DNA of 64,000 nucleotides from Polytrichum commune (taxonomy: Eukaryota > Streptophyta > Polytrichopsida > Polytrichales > Polytrichaceae), in assembly GCA_950295325.1 (NCBI GenBank), contig OX485807.1, positions 36,610,440 through 36,674,439 on the forward strand. Direction: 5' to 3'. The notes under the pieces are model-generated. The model worked only from the letters and a program-made list of their open reading frames with translations. It made no database searches and had not been told where the DNA came from. Numbering within the stretch: the stretch's first letter is position 1; every line of letters starts with the position of its first letter. The position numbers were made by a program, and so were the translations under genes. Positions 23,121 through 38,643 of the stretch are shown in pieces.

Positions 23121-24592
23121 CAATTTTACTGGAAAAGTGCTTTCACATTATTTTTTTGTAGTTGTCATCTTGGTAATTGTAATCTTCAATTTTAGGGACC
23201 AACATATTTTCATACGTCTTCTGAGTTGTCCGTGCCTCCAATCCGTTCATTTGTACTTTATGAGTTATTATCAGCATGCTCGACGTACCCATGTTACTTC
23301 TGAATGCACTACCTTCAGTTCCCTGCTTTGAAGGTAGGAAGGGCTCTTTGACAATGCTATTTTGAATGTTGCATCTGGTTAATGACTTGTACAACTGAAC
23401 TAAAATGAGACGACAAACTTTTCCATGACTTTTCAGGACTAGGGCTACTTTGCCCACCTGTAAATCTAGAAGTCATCAGTGGCCCCATGGAATATTAGTG
23501 GGACGTTTTGATGCTTACTTCAGGGTTTAGGGTTTCTTCTGAGCCAGTTGTAGGAGCCAGAGAAGTGGTTTTTATTCCCCTTCCTGAGGGTAGGTGCACA
23601 ACTTCCTTAGAAAATTTGACAGTGGCAATGTCCAAAGGGTGTGGACTGGGAGCATTATACCTCTTGAGGCATGTGAAAGCTGCTGATTGATGATTCAAAT
23701 CAGGATGCTTGGTAATTACAATCTCCTCAGGCTGGTTATCTTGCAATGGACACTGCCAAGTTTACCGAAATCCTGAACTTGCAACTTATCAATTAGTATC
23801 AGGAGTTGTTTAGGTTTTCGTCAAATGTGAAAGCTCCATCAAATGTTCCCTCTGATGAATCTACTGCATACAATGGTTATCTTCTGCAAATTGGGTTGCA
23901 TTGTAAATGATTACAGCTTGTCCACTATCATCTTGACTCATGGAGATTTTAATTGTCATTTTACTAGCAGCTGGTTAACTTGGAAGTTGGATGTAGTGGT
24001 AATCGACATGTCAGAAACTTGGGTTCAATAACTGGGCACATTTGTATGAAGTTGCTTGAAGGCATGTAACTTGTATTCTGTTGTCTTGCGAGAGGTGTCT
24101 TTGCAACAAGTTAACATTGTTTGTTTCACTGTGTTAAATTGAGATAATACGAAATGTGTACCTAATAAGTTATGACCGAACACATATCAGCAAAATATTA
24201 GAAATGTATCTATACGGAATGTAATTTTCTGCATATTTTTGAGTCTTCATTCCAATCCAGAATCAGCTTCAAAGAGTCTACGGGACAAGTTTTTAGTATG
24301 GATGGATACCAGGGATCCTCGTGTGTAACAATCCCCCTCGACCTTAGGAATCTGGTGTGTTGGGCAAACATTGGGAAGAATGGGAGGATGTCAAAATTGG
24401 CCATCTAGTATGGACATGCTATTTGCTTGGGTGAGGGTGTTATTTTCCTAAGTAGCGATCGTGTCAGGTTGTTTTTGGTTTTCAAGTCTCAATAATCTGC
24501 TAGTGTAGCTTATTAGTTTCTATTTCCAAGTGGCCATGCGGTCTTGGGGATTCTGTAGTCAGGGTGGACTTTCGTCACCTCTCTCTCGTCCT
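23121..24592. other. HDAC 3' region, no gene
   Basis: Presumed 3' UTR and downstream sequence. Open frames on both strands are short and without recognisable domains. Confidence 0.4.
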
Positions 24593-24640
24593 GCAGGTTT
24601 AAGATAATGATGTGGAACTTCGTGACAAGGTGTGTGAGGG
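24593..24640 (+). pseudogene. Fragment of HDAC exon 5 duplicated downstream
   Basis: CAGG, then AAGAT-ATGATGTGG-like sequence, then TGGAACTTCGTGACAAGG matches the start of HDAC exon 5 (18891-18925), including its acceptor CAG. The core match is 18 identical bases. The rest of the exon is not recognisable. It looks like a decayed remnant of a larger duplication. Confidence 0.5.
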
Positions 24641-25852
24641 GTCTGCTTTCCTTCTGTTTGTGGTTTGGTGCTATGTCTGGGAAGAACCAGCGGTCAGCTG
24701 CAGATGAACCGATTGAGTTTGAGAAATAACCGGTTGAAGTTGGAGACTTCAGGAGAATTACTAATCATTTTAGAGGAACCTATAGAATATACCTCAAATG
24801 AATAAAACAAAACCGGAAGATGTCAACATGTAACCGGCTGGATTTAGAATCACTAGGATCTTGACTGACTATGCTCAAAAACTTCCCGGGCACTGGTTTG
24901 GTGCTATTTGAGTTGTTGTTTCATGTTTTTTTGAGAAATGGTGATGGTCCAGATTTGCCCAACGCACCAGATTTTGCATGGAGTATTTTCCTAGGGTCCG
25001 ACTCTCATGCTTGGCATTGAGGACTTCCGCTTGGCCTTTGGGGTTTGTTTGATCATTTTTTACAAATATATCTCTTACTTTAAACCCTTATATGATCCAA
25101 CAAGAGCATGGGCATGATCTGATCAAAACATGAGACCCACCATGGCTTCTCAAAAAACACCCTAGAGCTTTGAGGGTTAACCCCTAAATGCCTGCTCGTT
25201 GGCCACTACGAAAGTTCCTTTGTAAATATAATTTTTTTGATGTTTTATTATCATCAGTTTCAATGAGTGAATTCCAAATCCAACCAAATAGATGTTTAGA
25301 GCGTGTAGGTGAGGAGTAACATGTTGAAGTATCTCCAATTCGGATATTTTAGTGTTATTGTGATGAGGTGGCACTAAAACTTCTATTTTTTTTACCTTGA
25401 GTTTTATTGCTCAAGATCCCTTGTTTGGGAACTTGGGTGGTTACCTCCACCTCAAGAATTTTCTGAAATACAAATGTGAATTGTACTTGAAGCAACCATT
25501 GACACCACCACAACGCAAGATTATTGTTGCTTACCGCACCTCAATCCATATACTTGCCATTGAAATTGGATGATGAACAACTATCCTCATCTCTAGAGAT
25601 AATACACTATCCCATTTGTGCACTTACAATGTAGTTGAAAATGAGGCGATTTTGTGTTGGAATGTCCAATATATAACCCCATGAGAAATAAGTTCCATCA
25701 ACTACGATTAAAGTATATTTGGATTTATGCATGAATTTTGGACAATTCCAACCACCAATGTGTTGTACACTAGATCACAAAACTGCACAAATATGGTGGT
25801 CGGTGAACATGGAATACAAACATTCAAAGTTGTGATTGTTGTGTTGTTGTAG
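24641..25852. other. Gene-free intergenic region
   Basis: AT-rich sequence with no supported gene. I would expect the body of the 5' LTR here if the downstream retroelement were complete, but no match to the 3' LTR body was seen. Confidence 0.4.
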
Positions 25853-25892
25853 AGAGAGTTCTCAGTAGTTCAAGCTAGGCTAGCTTGTTATA
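25853..25892 (+). repeat. 5' LTR remnant (last 40 bp)
   Basis: GAGAGTTCTCAGTAGTTCAAGC and the bases up to TTATA match the final 40 bp of the 3' LTR (about 29043-29082). The rest of the 5' LTR is not recognisable, so it has been lost by deletion or rearrangement. Confidence 0.75.
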
Positions 25893-25893
25893 T

Positions 25894-25905
25894 TGGTATA
25901 AAAGC
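25894..25905 (+). promoter_or_regulatory. Degenerate primer binding site (initiator Met tRNA type)
   Basis: TGGTATAAAAGC directly follows the LTR end and differs at two positions from the common plant TGGTATCAGAGC site complementary to initiator tRNA-Met. Confidence 0.6.
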
Positions 25906-26021
25906 TTTAACGAATCTCGGCGTGGGTGAGATTCCATTGAAAGTCATTTATTGTGTTGAACTTTGTAGGAGTTGAATTCTCAATCAAATTTTTTTCCATT
26001 AAGTTGCAAAATTTGGAGCAA

Positions 26022-28571
26022 ATGGCTAGTGTAGAACTCGTCGATGAGCTCCAAGAGCGGGTTGTGAGGTATGTAGATGAAAGATTGGGTCCTATCTTAT
26101 GAGAGGTAAATCGATTGGATAATTTACTCGGTAATGAAACTATCGAGCGGATTTTATTGGAAGAACAATTGCGTGCCTCGAGCACGCAAGGTGGTATTGC
26201 CCAAGGGGCCTCTAACCAATGCATTAAGTTGATGGAACCCGTACCTTTTAAGGATAAGCCAGGCTCGGGGGGGGGGGTAGTCATTGGTTGGAGTAGCAAT
26301 ATACGTGCGAACAAATGATAGGGTAGTTTAAAAACATGGGGGCAAAAAATTATAAATGAACTTAAGAGTAATATAGGGTATCAAAAATGGCACTGGACAT
26401 CTTTAAAGTACTATAGGGTATGGAATAATAGGTAATTTGGAATTATAAGTAATGCAAGCCATTTTTCTATTAACCCGAAGTAGAAAATTACATAATGATA
26501 GCATGTGAAAAAAAGAAGAGAATTGAAAGTAATACCCCCTTATAAAATAGTGGTTGTTCGCACCTATATCCTTAACTTTTTAACACACTGCCCCCCCCCC
26601 CCTCGAGAGGCCGGGATCCATTATCTTACAGTGGCTATACTGTATGGAGCGCTACTTAATCGCGGATCAAGTTGCTGAAGAGGGAAAAAATCCAAGTTAC
26701 TTGGACTTTCCTCGAGCCGTGCGTGGCCCAATATCGGCAAACTTTTGCCAAAGAGCTTGAGGCTGCCAGGCAAGATAAACGTTTGTGGAAGAATTTCCGC
26801 CAACATTGATTCGTGCTTATGGGAATGTCCTTTCGTAGCAAGTTGCCCGAAACAAGTTATGGAATTTGACATAAAAGGGGTCGGTGGAGGCTTATGCCAC
26901 CGAGTTCCAACTCTTTTGTGCACAAATTACAAACTTAGAGTTGAGTGTGGGCGACAAAAATTGATCACTTTGTCCGTGGATTAAAACCAAAAATCCGCGA
27001 GTGAGTTGTTGTTGATCCCTTCAACGAGGGTGGCCGTTGGGAGAACTTTGAGCCATTGCATACCTACGATTGTAGCAATGGACGCCACCATTGTGCATTC
27101 CTGCCTCAAAGAGATGCAGAAGATTTCATCTAAGATTAGTAGTTCCATCCGCAAGGACAAGGCACATGGCAAGGCCATGACATTGTCAAATGGGAAATCA
27201 TTGGAATTCTACAAGGCGAATGCACTTTGTCGTGAAGGAAAATATTTCCTTTGCGAACAAAAAAGGCACCAACCCAAGAACTGCATGGGGGAGAAAAATG
27301 ATGGTGGAACACTTTATGAGAAATCGAAGTTATGTCGCTAAAATATGTATTGCTTGCGATGTTTGCGAACATAGTAAAGCCCCTACTACGCAACCTGGTA
27401 GATTGTTACAACCCTTAGAAATCCCCGAGAGAAAATAACAATGTGTAAGCATGGACTTTCTTGTTGGACTTACCCCAACTAAACATGATGCAATTTTTGT
27501 GTGTGTCGATAAATTGATTAAAATGGCTCATTTTAAGGCGACAACCACAACTGTGACCGCCGAGGAAACCGCAAGATTATTTAGGGAACATGTCTATAAG
27601 CTACATGGGGTTTCCTTTAAGTCAATTAGTGATAGAGAGTCGAGATTTATGGGTAGATTTTGGCAAGAGTTGCACTACTTGTTAGGCACCCAATTGGCCA
27701 TGTCTACATCTTTTAATCTTCAAACCGATGGTCAAACAAAGAGGTTAAATAAAGTCCTTGATGATATGCTTAGGCATTCTGTGAGTCCTTTCCAAGATGA
27801 CTGGGGCGATTTTTTGTCGATGGTTGAATTTGTCTATAATAACTCGTGGCAAGAATCCATCAAGACTACACCTTTTGTGTTGAATTATGGTCAGCATCCT
27901 TCAAAAAATGTGAATAGAAGGATCAACAGGTCTCAAGTCCCAATTGTAAAAGATTTTTCTTTGGCCATGAGTAATGTTATTAACGAAGCTAAGAAACATT
28001 TGTTGGCAGCCCAACAAAGACAAAGATCTTATGTTGACACCAAACGACATGATGTGTCGTATGAGGTGGGATCTGAGATGTTTCTTAACACTTCCAACAT
28101 TAAATTGAAAACCCTAGGTGCGAGGATTTTACTTCCTTGATGGATTGGCCCATTTGAAATTGTTAAGAGAATTGGTATCCAAACATTCTGTTTGAAATTG
28201 CCAGACACCATAGGAATTCATAATATTTTCAACGTCTCTTTGTTGAAGCGTTACAAGGCTAATGGCAAGGTAAAGCCTCCGCCACCTCCAGCCATTGAAA
28301 ATCATGACATATTATATGGAATAGAATGTGTTTTACAAAACATAAGGTTAGAGGCAGTCATTCCCGTCCCGTTAAATTCAACCTCATCAAGTGGCTCGGT
28401 TATGGACTTGAGCATAACTATTAGGAGCCTGAATCTAATTTGAGCCTTGAAGTATTTAAAGAATATTGGGATTTTGTAGTCCGCGCTAACGAGCAACTAT
28501 CACGTCATGGTGTTGGACGTGAAAGTTTACCCGATATTTTGCCTAAAAGGAAGAGGCGAAAGAAATCTTAG
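26022..28571 (+). pseudogene. gag-integrase-chromodomain pseudogene of the chromovirus
   Basis: A gag-like start at 26022 soon meets a stop. A gag core remnant (about 26620-27000) includes the fragment DHFVRGLKPKIRE. A zinc knuckle near 27236-27290 has lost its first Cys (Tyr instead). Integrase follows: zinc-binding CIACDVCEHSKA, then the core from 27451 (MDFLVGL, SDRESRF). The catalytic Glu of the usual DGQTER motif is Lys here (DGQTKR), so the enzyme would be inactive even if translated. A stop at 28138 splits the integrase C-terminus. The chromodomain (IKWLGYGLEHN, stop, EPESNLSLEVF) is read in another frame, ending at 28571. Confidence 0.8.
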
Positions 28572-28675
28572 GTTGTAAATTTCTTTACATTAGATCTTTG
28601 AACAAGTTGTACCTAAATAATTGATGGGTTCACTTGTGTGTTGAGCAGAGACACTCAATTCTAGAGGGGGAAGAA

Positions 28676-29082
28676 TATAACGCACTAGTAGTGTGAACAA
28701 GGCTATTATGAAGCCATAGTACCACTAGTAGTGTGAGCAAGGCTATTTAGAAGCCTTAGCCATAGGGATTGGTGGTGATCCAACTAGTGGCAGTTAACTA
28801 GTAACAAAACCATAGTTTCACTAGTATTGTGAGCAAGGCTATCAAGGCCTTAGCCGTAAGGATTGGTGGCGATCCAACTGGTGGGAGTTAACTAGTTGCA
28901 ACTGCTCTTAACTTCGAAAACTGACATGGGGGTGAGCACTTTGCATGAGGAAGGTTTGCATGGCAAGGAACTATCTTCATGGCTCTATGGTGGGGTGGTT
29001 CATGCCATAAGACACTTCTCTTCCTCGTGATATTCTAGAGAAAGAGAGTTCTCAGTAGTTCAAGCTAGGCTAGTTGGTTATA
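28676..29082 (+). repeat. 3' LTR of the chromovirus (407 bp)
   Basis: It starts TATAAC after the purine tract AGAGGGGGAAGAA and ends GTTATA, a 6-bp terminal inverted repeat. Internally it has a tandem repeat: CACTAGTAGTGTGA(A/G)CAAGGCTA occurs three times (about 28683, 28721, 28818). The longer block GGATTGGTGG(T/C)GATCCAACT with AGTTAACTAGT occurs twice. Confidence 0.75.
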
Positions 29083-30911
29083 GAATCGCAACTCAATAAT
29101 GTTTTCTTCAAACAGAATAAATTATGCAACGTGATAATTGACAATGAAAATGAATGTGGAGTTGTAACCAAGCCAATTGAAATAATGACATTTTTTTTCA
29201 GCTCAATAAAAGTTCAAAAACTTGCAAATGTTGTTAGAAACAATAATTTGACATGATACATTGGTTTTTAAAGTCAGATATTAGTTGTGCAAAATGTTGG
29301 GAAAGCACTCCAAATGCCTTGACAAAGGGCTACGCATAGCATATGAAAATTCTCTAGGCCCTATTTATGTGCCTTGCTAACTAGATTGGCCTTCATGGTC
29401 ACACTAACTTAAAGTGAGCAAGTCTAATATATACCAACTTGACTTGACACCATTCCACCCTACCCACTGTCTAGTTTTGGCCTAGAGTATGGGCTCAAAT
29501 TCTATGTTGAGTCAAGCACTTTGGTATTGGGCTCATTGATTTGGTTGTAGAGTGTGACTTAGCTTCTACTCTAGTAAGTGAACCGTCCCACATTTCATTT
29601 TAAAATTGTTTTGAAAACCACAACAATTGCATGATGTATTTCGTATCCAAATACTTGAATTATCAGTTAAAGCCTCTAGCTTTATAGTGCGTCTAGAAGT
29701 TGGGACATGATGATGAAATGTGTGTGAAGAAGTGTGCAAAACACGTGGGCCAAAACAACATGGCCCAAATGAGTCTGGTGTTGTAGGTTGTGGTCTAAAA
29801 TATTGCCATTTGTATCATTTTGACACACATTTTGCGACATGCACCGAACACTAAAATCTAATGTAAACTATCAAAAGGTAGAGTTTGGTGGACCACATTG
29901 GATTTTGAGAATCGCCTAGGAAGGCACAAAATATAGGGTAACGCATTGGCGATTTCACACGTAAGTGTGTCCCTACTTCAAGCCTTAGAATTGTTGGTTT
30001 GAAGGCACGTAAACAAACCTACTTGTTTGCTTGAATGAAATAAAGTCAATCACTTGGTCCCCGCTCAACACTTTTTGTTTTTGGAACCCTAAATGAGTGA
30101 CATGAAAGCTTATCTACATTTTGAGCTTTAGAAACACATTTTTAATCCCTACGTTACTCAAATTGAATGCTTTTGAGACGTTAGATATGTACATTGATAT
30201 GTGATTGCTAGTCATGGAAAGGGAACTCAATATTCTACAATATTGTGCAGGTAAGCTAAAGTTGGCAGAGGTGCATATTATTCCATGCGAGATAATGGCC
30301 CCAACAACGTTCATCATTGACTTCTTCAAAAATATTCCATTGGAATAACTCTCATGTGCTTCCAAACCCTTGGACCTAATCAAAATGATCCTCGATTGTC
30401 TCCATAATTTTTGAAACGCCACGTTTGTTGTCCTTGACATGCACCCAAGTTTGGCAACACAACACGTTTGACATGCACCCAATGAACAGTGAAAGTGAGC
30501 AACCACTTCACTACCAAGGTAGGCATGCCTAATTCGGTTTACATGTCTTAATCAAAATGTATATGTTCACACTATATTTTTGGTAAGGAAAGACCAAAAT
30601 TTACTACATGTCGGTTGATTGGTGTTTGATGAAACTGAGGCTGGAAATTGTTCATTTTGTAAGACCATCCTTGAATAAAAGGGGCATAATGTCTTGAAAA
30701 TTCCTTGACTCACATATGATGCGTTGACCTACAACTGAGTAATGTTATGAAGTAGTTATGGCCTCGAATGGATTAACTACATTAAATATTGTAATCAATG
30801 TCACTTATTATTTGGAGTTACACAATGCTATATCTTTTTGCTATTGATGTAATTTCTTGCCAAATAAAGATGTTAATGTTATAGAATGTCCAAAGAACCA
30901 ATTTGACCTTA
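29083..30911. other. Gene-free region between retroelement and Harbinger element
   Basis: AT-rich; no gene, clear terminal repeat or tandem array recognised. Confidence 0.4.
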
Positions 30912-32302
30912 GGGCCACTTTATACACGGCCTGGGGCCGGCCGGAGCACCGGCCCGATTGAGGCCTCAATCGGGAAGCACTTTATGAACTTTTTTCCGGC
31001 CCAACCTTGTCGCATGTAAAGTGGTGAGGCCCGATTCTAGGGCCCGATGGTCTTGAGGGTTAAGTTTCATGGAACTTACCGTGGTCAATGCCCGGTGCTC
31101 TTGAGCATTAGTTACACGGCTTTTACTATGGGGGATGATCTCTATAGGCTTATGGTTAGGGGGTCAACCTTGGGTCCCAGTAGACTATATCGAGCCCTTT
31201 GAATCTAATTCCGGTGTCAAAATGCTCATATAGATTCACCTACCATGTACAATGGAATAACCGATGTACCCGGTAACAAAAAAAAAACCCAGAGTTGCAA
31301 TTATACAATATTCATTATAGAGTAATCTATGTTTGTAAATATTAATTGGCTTTGTTCCGTTCGGGAACATGACGACATTGAGCATATATTTTGGTGTGGG
31401 TTACTGATTGTAAGTAGGCATTGCGCCAACATTGTTGTCGTGCTTTTTATTTTTCAAGCTACATAAATTTATAGACTTGATCAACCTTTCTAAAGCCTCA
31501 ATTAACTTTCTCTTTGTAGATAAGAGATTTTATCTAAAAAATAATAATTCTAAGCATAGTATAAGTTTACATTATTGTTGGTTCTAAGTGCGTGTAAACT
31601 TTTGAGCATGGTTCCACTTGGAAACTATCTTTGGCTTATTTTTGGAATGTGTTTGTTATGGTTAAAATTGTGGAGTCACTACACTAAACATGATATTTAG
31701 TGTGAGATACTATAAATACGATCACTAGACTAAATATCACTAACCCTATGAAAGTAAGTAACATTAAATGTAAAATCAAACACTAAATATCATCCATGGT
31801 AATATGTGAAAGTTACATGCACGAATTTAGTGTTAGGAAGGATATGGAAAAAAATTAACAATGAGAAAAAGAGAAGGGACATGGTAGTAGGGAAGGTGGT
31901 GGCGCATTTATGTCTAACACTAATTCTATGAAAAAATAATTAAGGGGAAGGTGGAAGGTGAGAAGGGGAAGGTGGAGGGGAGAGTAGTAAGGAGGAGAGG
32001 AAATGCTTTTACCCCTCCTATTGATTGACAGACAAGATTGGAACAATCCAACGGAGGAGCCCCATCCGGCCCTAGATGGGAGTTTGGGACGAGGAAAAGC
32101 TCGTCCCGAAATCTCATCTAGGGCCCGATGGTTTGGCGCCAAAATTGTGCCACCTAAGACGCCACATGGGATAGGTGAGTGTTCGGGCCGGCCCCAAGTA
32201 TAAAGCCCTTGGGCCCGATTTGATGAAATCGAGCGATCCTATTGGTTCAAATTTTGAGAGTTCCGGCCGGCCCTCAATCCGGCCCCAAGTATAAAGTGGC
32301 CC
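30912..32302. mobile_element. PIF/Harbinger-like non-autonomous element 1
   Basis: Ends GGGCCACTTTATAC and GTATAAAGTGGCCC are inverted repeats, and both continue into GGGGCCGG-rich subterminal sequence. The flanks are TTA on both sides (30909-30911 and 32303-32305), the 3-bp duplication typical of PIF/Harbinger. The 1391-bp interior has no recognisable transposase. It contains a CACTA-like fragment from 31677. Confidence 0.75.
31677..31935. mobile_element. Truncated CACTA-like fragment inside Harbinger element 1
   Basis: It begins CACTACACTAAA and aligns with 47282-47520 through ATATTTAGTGT, TAACCCTATGAAAGT, ATGGTAATATGTG, GAATTTAGTGTTAG and TCTAACACTAATT. The expected right end (TAGTGTAGTG) is not found before 32302. 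A similar sequence, CACTAAATATAGGATTTAGT at about 32350, lies outside the host element, so the relationship is unresolved. Confidence 0.6.
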
Positions 32303-32471
32303 TTAGTTAGCAAACAATGAGATATAGAGAATATAGTTATATCATTGCGTAAGTGACACTAAATATAGGATTTAGTGTAACCATCTAATAGTAGTCACAT
32401 GTTTCATATCCTAGACGAAGTGGGAGGTGACAAGTTTCAAGAGGACAAGAACATGTCCACCTCCCCAGACC

Positions 32472-33351
32472 GGCGGACGCTAAAGGGACCCCAACGAGCT
32501 CTGTCCGGCATGATAGACGTTGGTGGGGCCCACCACCTACACTGCCCCCTGAAACTTTTCGCGTCCCTGCCCACACGGACTGGGCAAGGTTGCCCAACAT
32601 CTCTTCCCAAACGCCTCTCTTCCCCAATGTCCCCCACTCCAACATAATAATATTTGCCTTTTAGTAGAAAACCTTCAATACCATGGTGTTGTTCTTCATA
32701 AGTTGTCATGCACTGCGATTGTCCTTCATCGCTCTTGTCCTTCAGTACGACTGTCCTTCAGGGCTTGGATTATCCTTCATGCCTATTGTCCTTCACTAGG
32801 ATTGAAGGCCGCTTGTCCATATAACCCATATTGAGTGCACTTCATCTTCAAGGTCTAAAATCCAATATATACGTTCACTTTCATTGAGTAAATGAGCAAT
32901 TGATTGCAATCTCCTTTTTGAAGTGAAACCGTCAATAAAGCATGTAATTAACTTGGAAGTCAAAAACATTGCAAAAGCCTCATTAGCACTGAGGTTAAAA
33001 TTATCGTGACTTACCATTGAAAGGGACTTTGTCATTCTAAAATGGAAATAAAATTAGTGTTTTTATATTTAGTGTGTTTATTTTATAATATTTTAGTTAA
33101 TGCCTTCTATTTCCACAAGTATTATTGAATGTTATTAAGTCTAAATAACCGTATTAGAAGGGAATTGAGCGCAAGGCCTAGGTTTTTACATGTATTCATA
33201 CATAGTTTAGGCCCCAATTAAGCCCGATTAAGTGCAAGTAAGTGCATTTAGCCTAATTAAGCGTAATAATTCATAAAAAAGTGTAATCAAGCACATCATT
33301 CCTCATATGTGAATTAAATCATGATTGGTTGGGGTCCCTTTAGCGTCCGCC
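32472..33351. mobile_element. MULE-like non-autonomous element upstream of CCT-a
   Basis: The termini GGCGGACGCTAAAGGGACCC and GGGTCCCTTTAGCGTCCGCC are perfect inverted repeats that extend further inward (24 bp in all). The flanks are CCCCAGACC on both sides (32463-32471 and 33352-33360), a perfect 9-bp target duplication as made by Mutator-like elements. The interior has a GC-rich left third and an AT-rich remainder; no transposase is seen. Confidence 0.85.
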
Positions 33352-33706
33352 CCCCAGACCAGCCAGGTTCTGATTGAAGAAACTGTCAGCTGGCACGGCA
33401 TCCAACCTGGCCTCAGCCCATTGGTGGGACCTATAAAGTCTCTACGTGGAAAGCGGAGGCCGATGAGTCACCGGCACCGCGGGGAATCTTCGTCCCTCGA
33501 TTGACACTTTTCATCACTACGCATGGCGCCCGAGCGACCGGCTAGGCTGGCGTCGAGATCGGTGGCGATTGGGTGGAGATCTTGCGAAAGCATGTGGCGG
33601 CTAAATTTAGCTTGCAGGTTGCGAAGTACAATCATAAGTACGTCGTTACAAACTCCAGGCACTCCAATGATCCCTAGTATCAAGTCCTCTGTGTTAAGCA
33701 CACGGA

Positions 33707-33850
33707 TTTGAAATTTGGAACAATCAAATGTGTTGTTGGTGGTGAATTAGTAGTAGTCGGATGTGTCTCATCATACTACTAGGATTTCCATAAGTATCAG
33801 AAGTTTGCTAAATTTTATGTCTTTAAATATAATTGCGAAGATGCGTACAT
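33707..33850 (+). pseudogene. Sequence like the CCT 3' flank, lying upstream of CCT-a
   Basis: GGATTTGAA, GAACAATCAAATGTGTTGT, CAGAAGT and GATGCGTACATAG-like blocks here match the 3' flank of CCT-a at about 38870-38970 in the same order. The best block agrees at about 33 of 37 positions. A 3' flank preceding the first gene of a tandem pair suggests a lost third copy. Confidence 0.45.
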
Positions 33851-34097
33851 AGTCTTCCTGGATGGGGATGTAATCATTCGTTGCGTTGATAGTTTGCGTG
33901 TAGGCACTGGAGAGGTGGAGCACAGAAATTTGGTTCACTTTGGAACAAGAACAAGTTTCTAAAGACTGTTGAAATTTGTTGCTGGTGGAATTGGTAGCGG
34001 GGGCTTGATTGCGGTACGTGTGTGGTTCGCAAATTCTTGTCATTCGGCGTTACATAGAGGTGCACGGGGGTTACTTTTGTATCAAGTTAGAACCGCA

Positions 34098-34142
34098 GCT
34101 AGGGCTAGGGCTAGGGCTAGGGCATTTTGTTGTTGTTGTTGT
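34098..34142 (+). repeat. (GCTAGG)4 and (TTG)n in the CCT-a 5' region
   Basis: Four GCTAGG units at 34098-34121 are followed by a TTG run at about 34129-34142, some 60-90 bp before the ATG at 34187. The hexamer resembles but is not the plant telomere repeat. Confidence 0.7.
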
Positions 34143-34186
34143 GAAACGAGGCGAATTTTTGAGTCATCGGCGGTGTGCACATATAC

Positions 34187-38643
<4,457 letters not shown>

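Larger units (their letters stand above)
25853..29082 (+). mobile_element. Decayed Ty3/gypsy chromovirus LTR retrotransposon
   Basis: The order is a 5' LTR remnant (25853-25892), a primer binding site (25894-25905), degenerate gag, integrase, a chromodomain, a polypurine tract (about 28661-28675) and a 3' LTR (28676-29082). The C-terminal chromodomain after integrase places it among the chromoviruses. Protease, reverse transcriptase and RNase H are absent: the zinc-knuckle region of gag passes almost directly into the zinc-binding end of integrase near 27300. Several frameshifts and stops show that the copy is dead. Confidence 0.85.

Noticed and set aside
31855..32142. Minus-strand 95-codon frame within Harbinger element 1
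   Set aside because: Low-complexity Pro/Ser/Leu sequence inside a non-autonomous transposon; no transposase motif.
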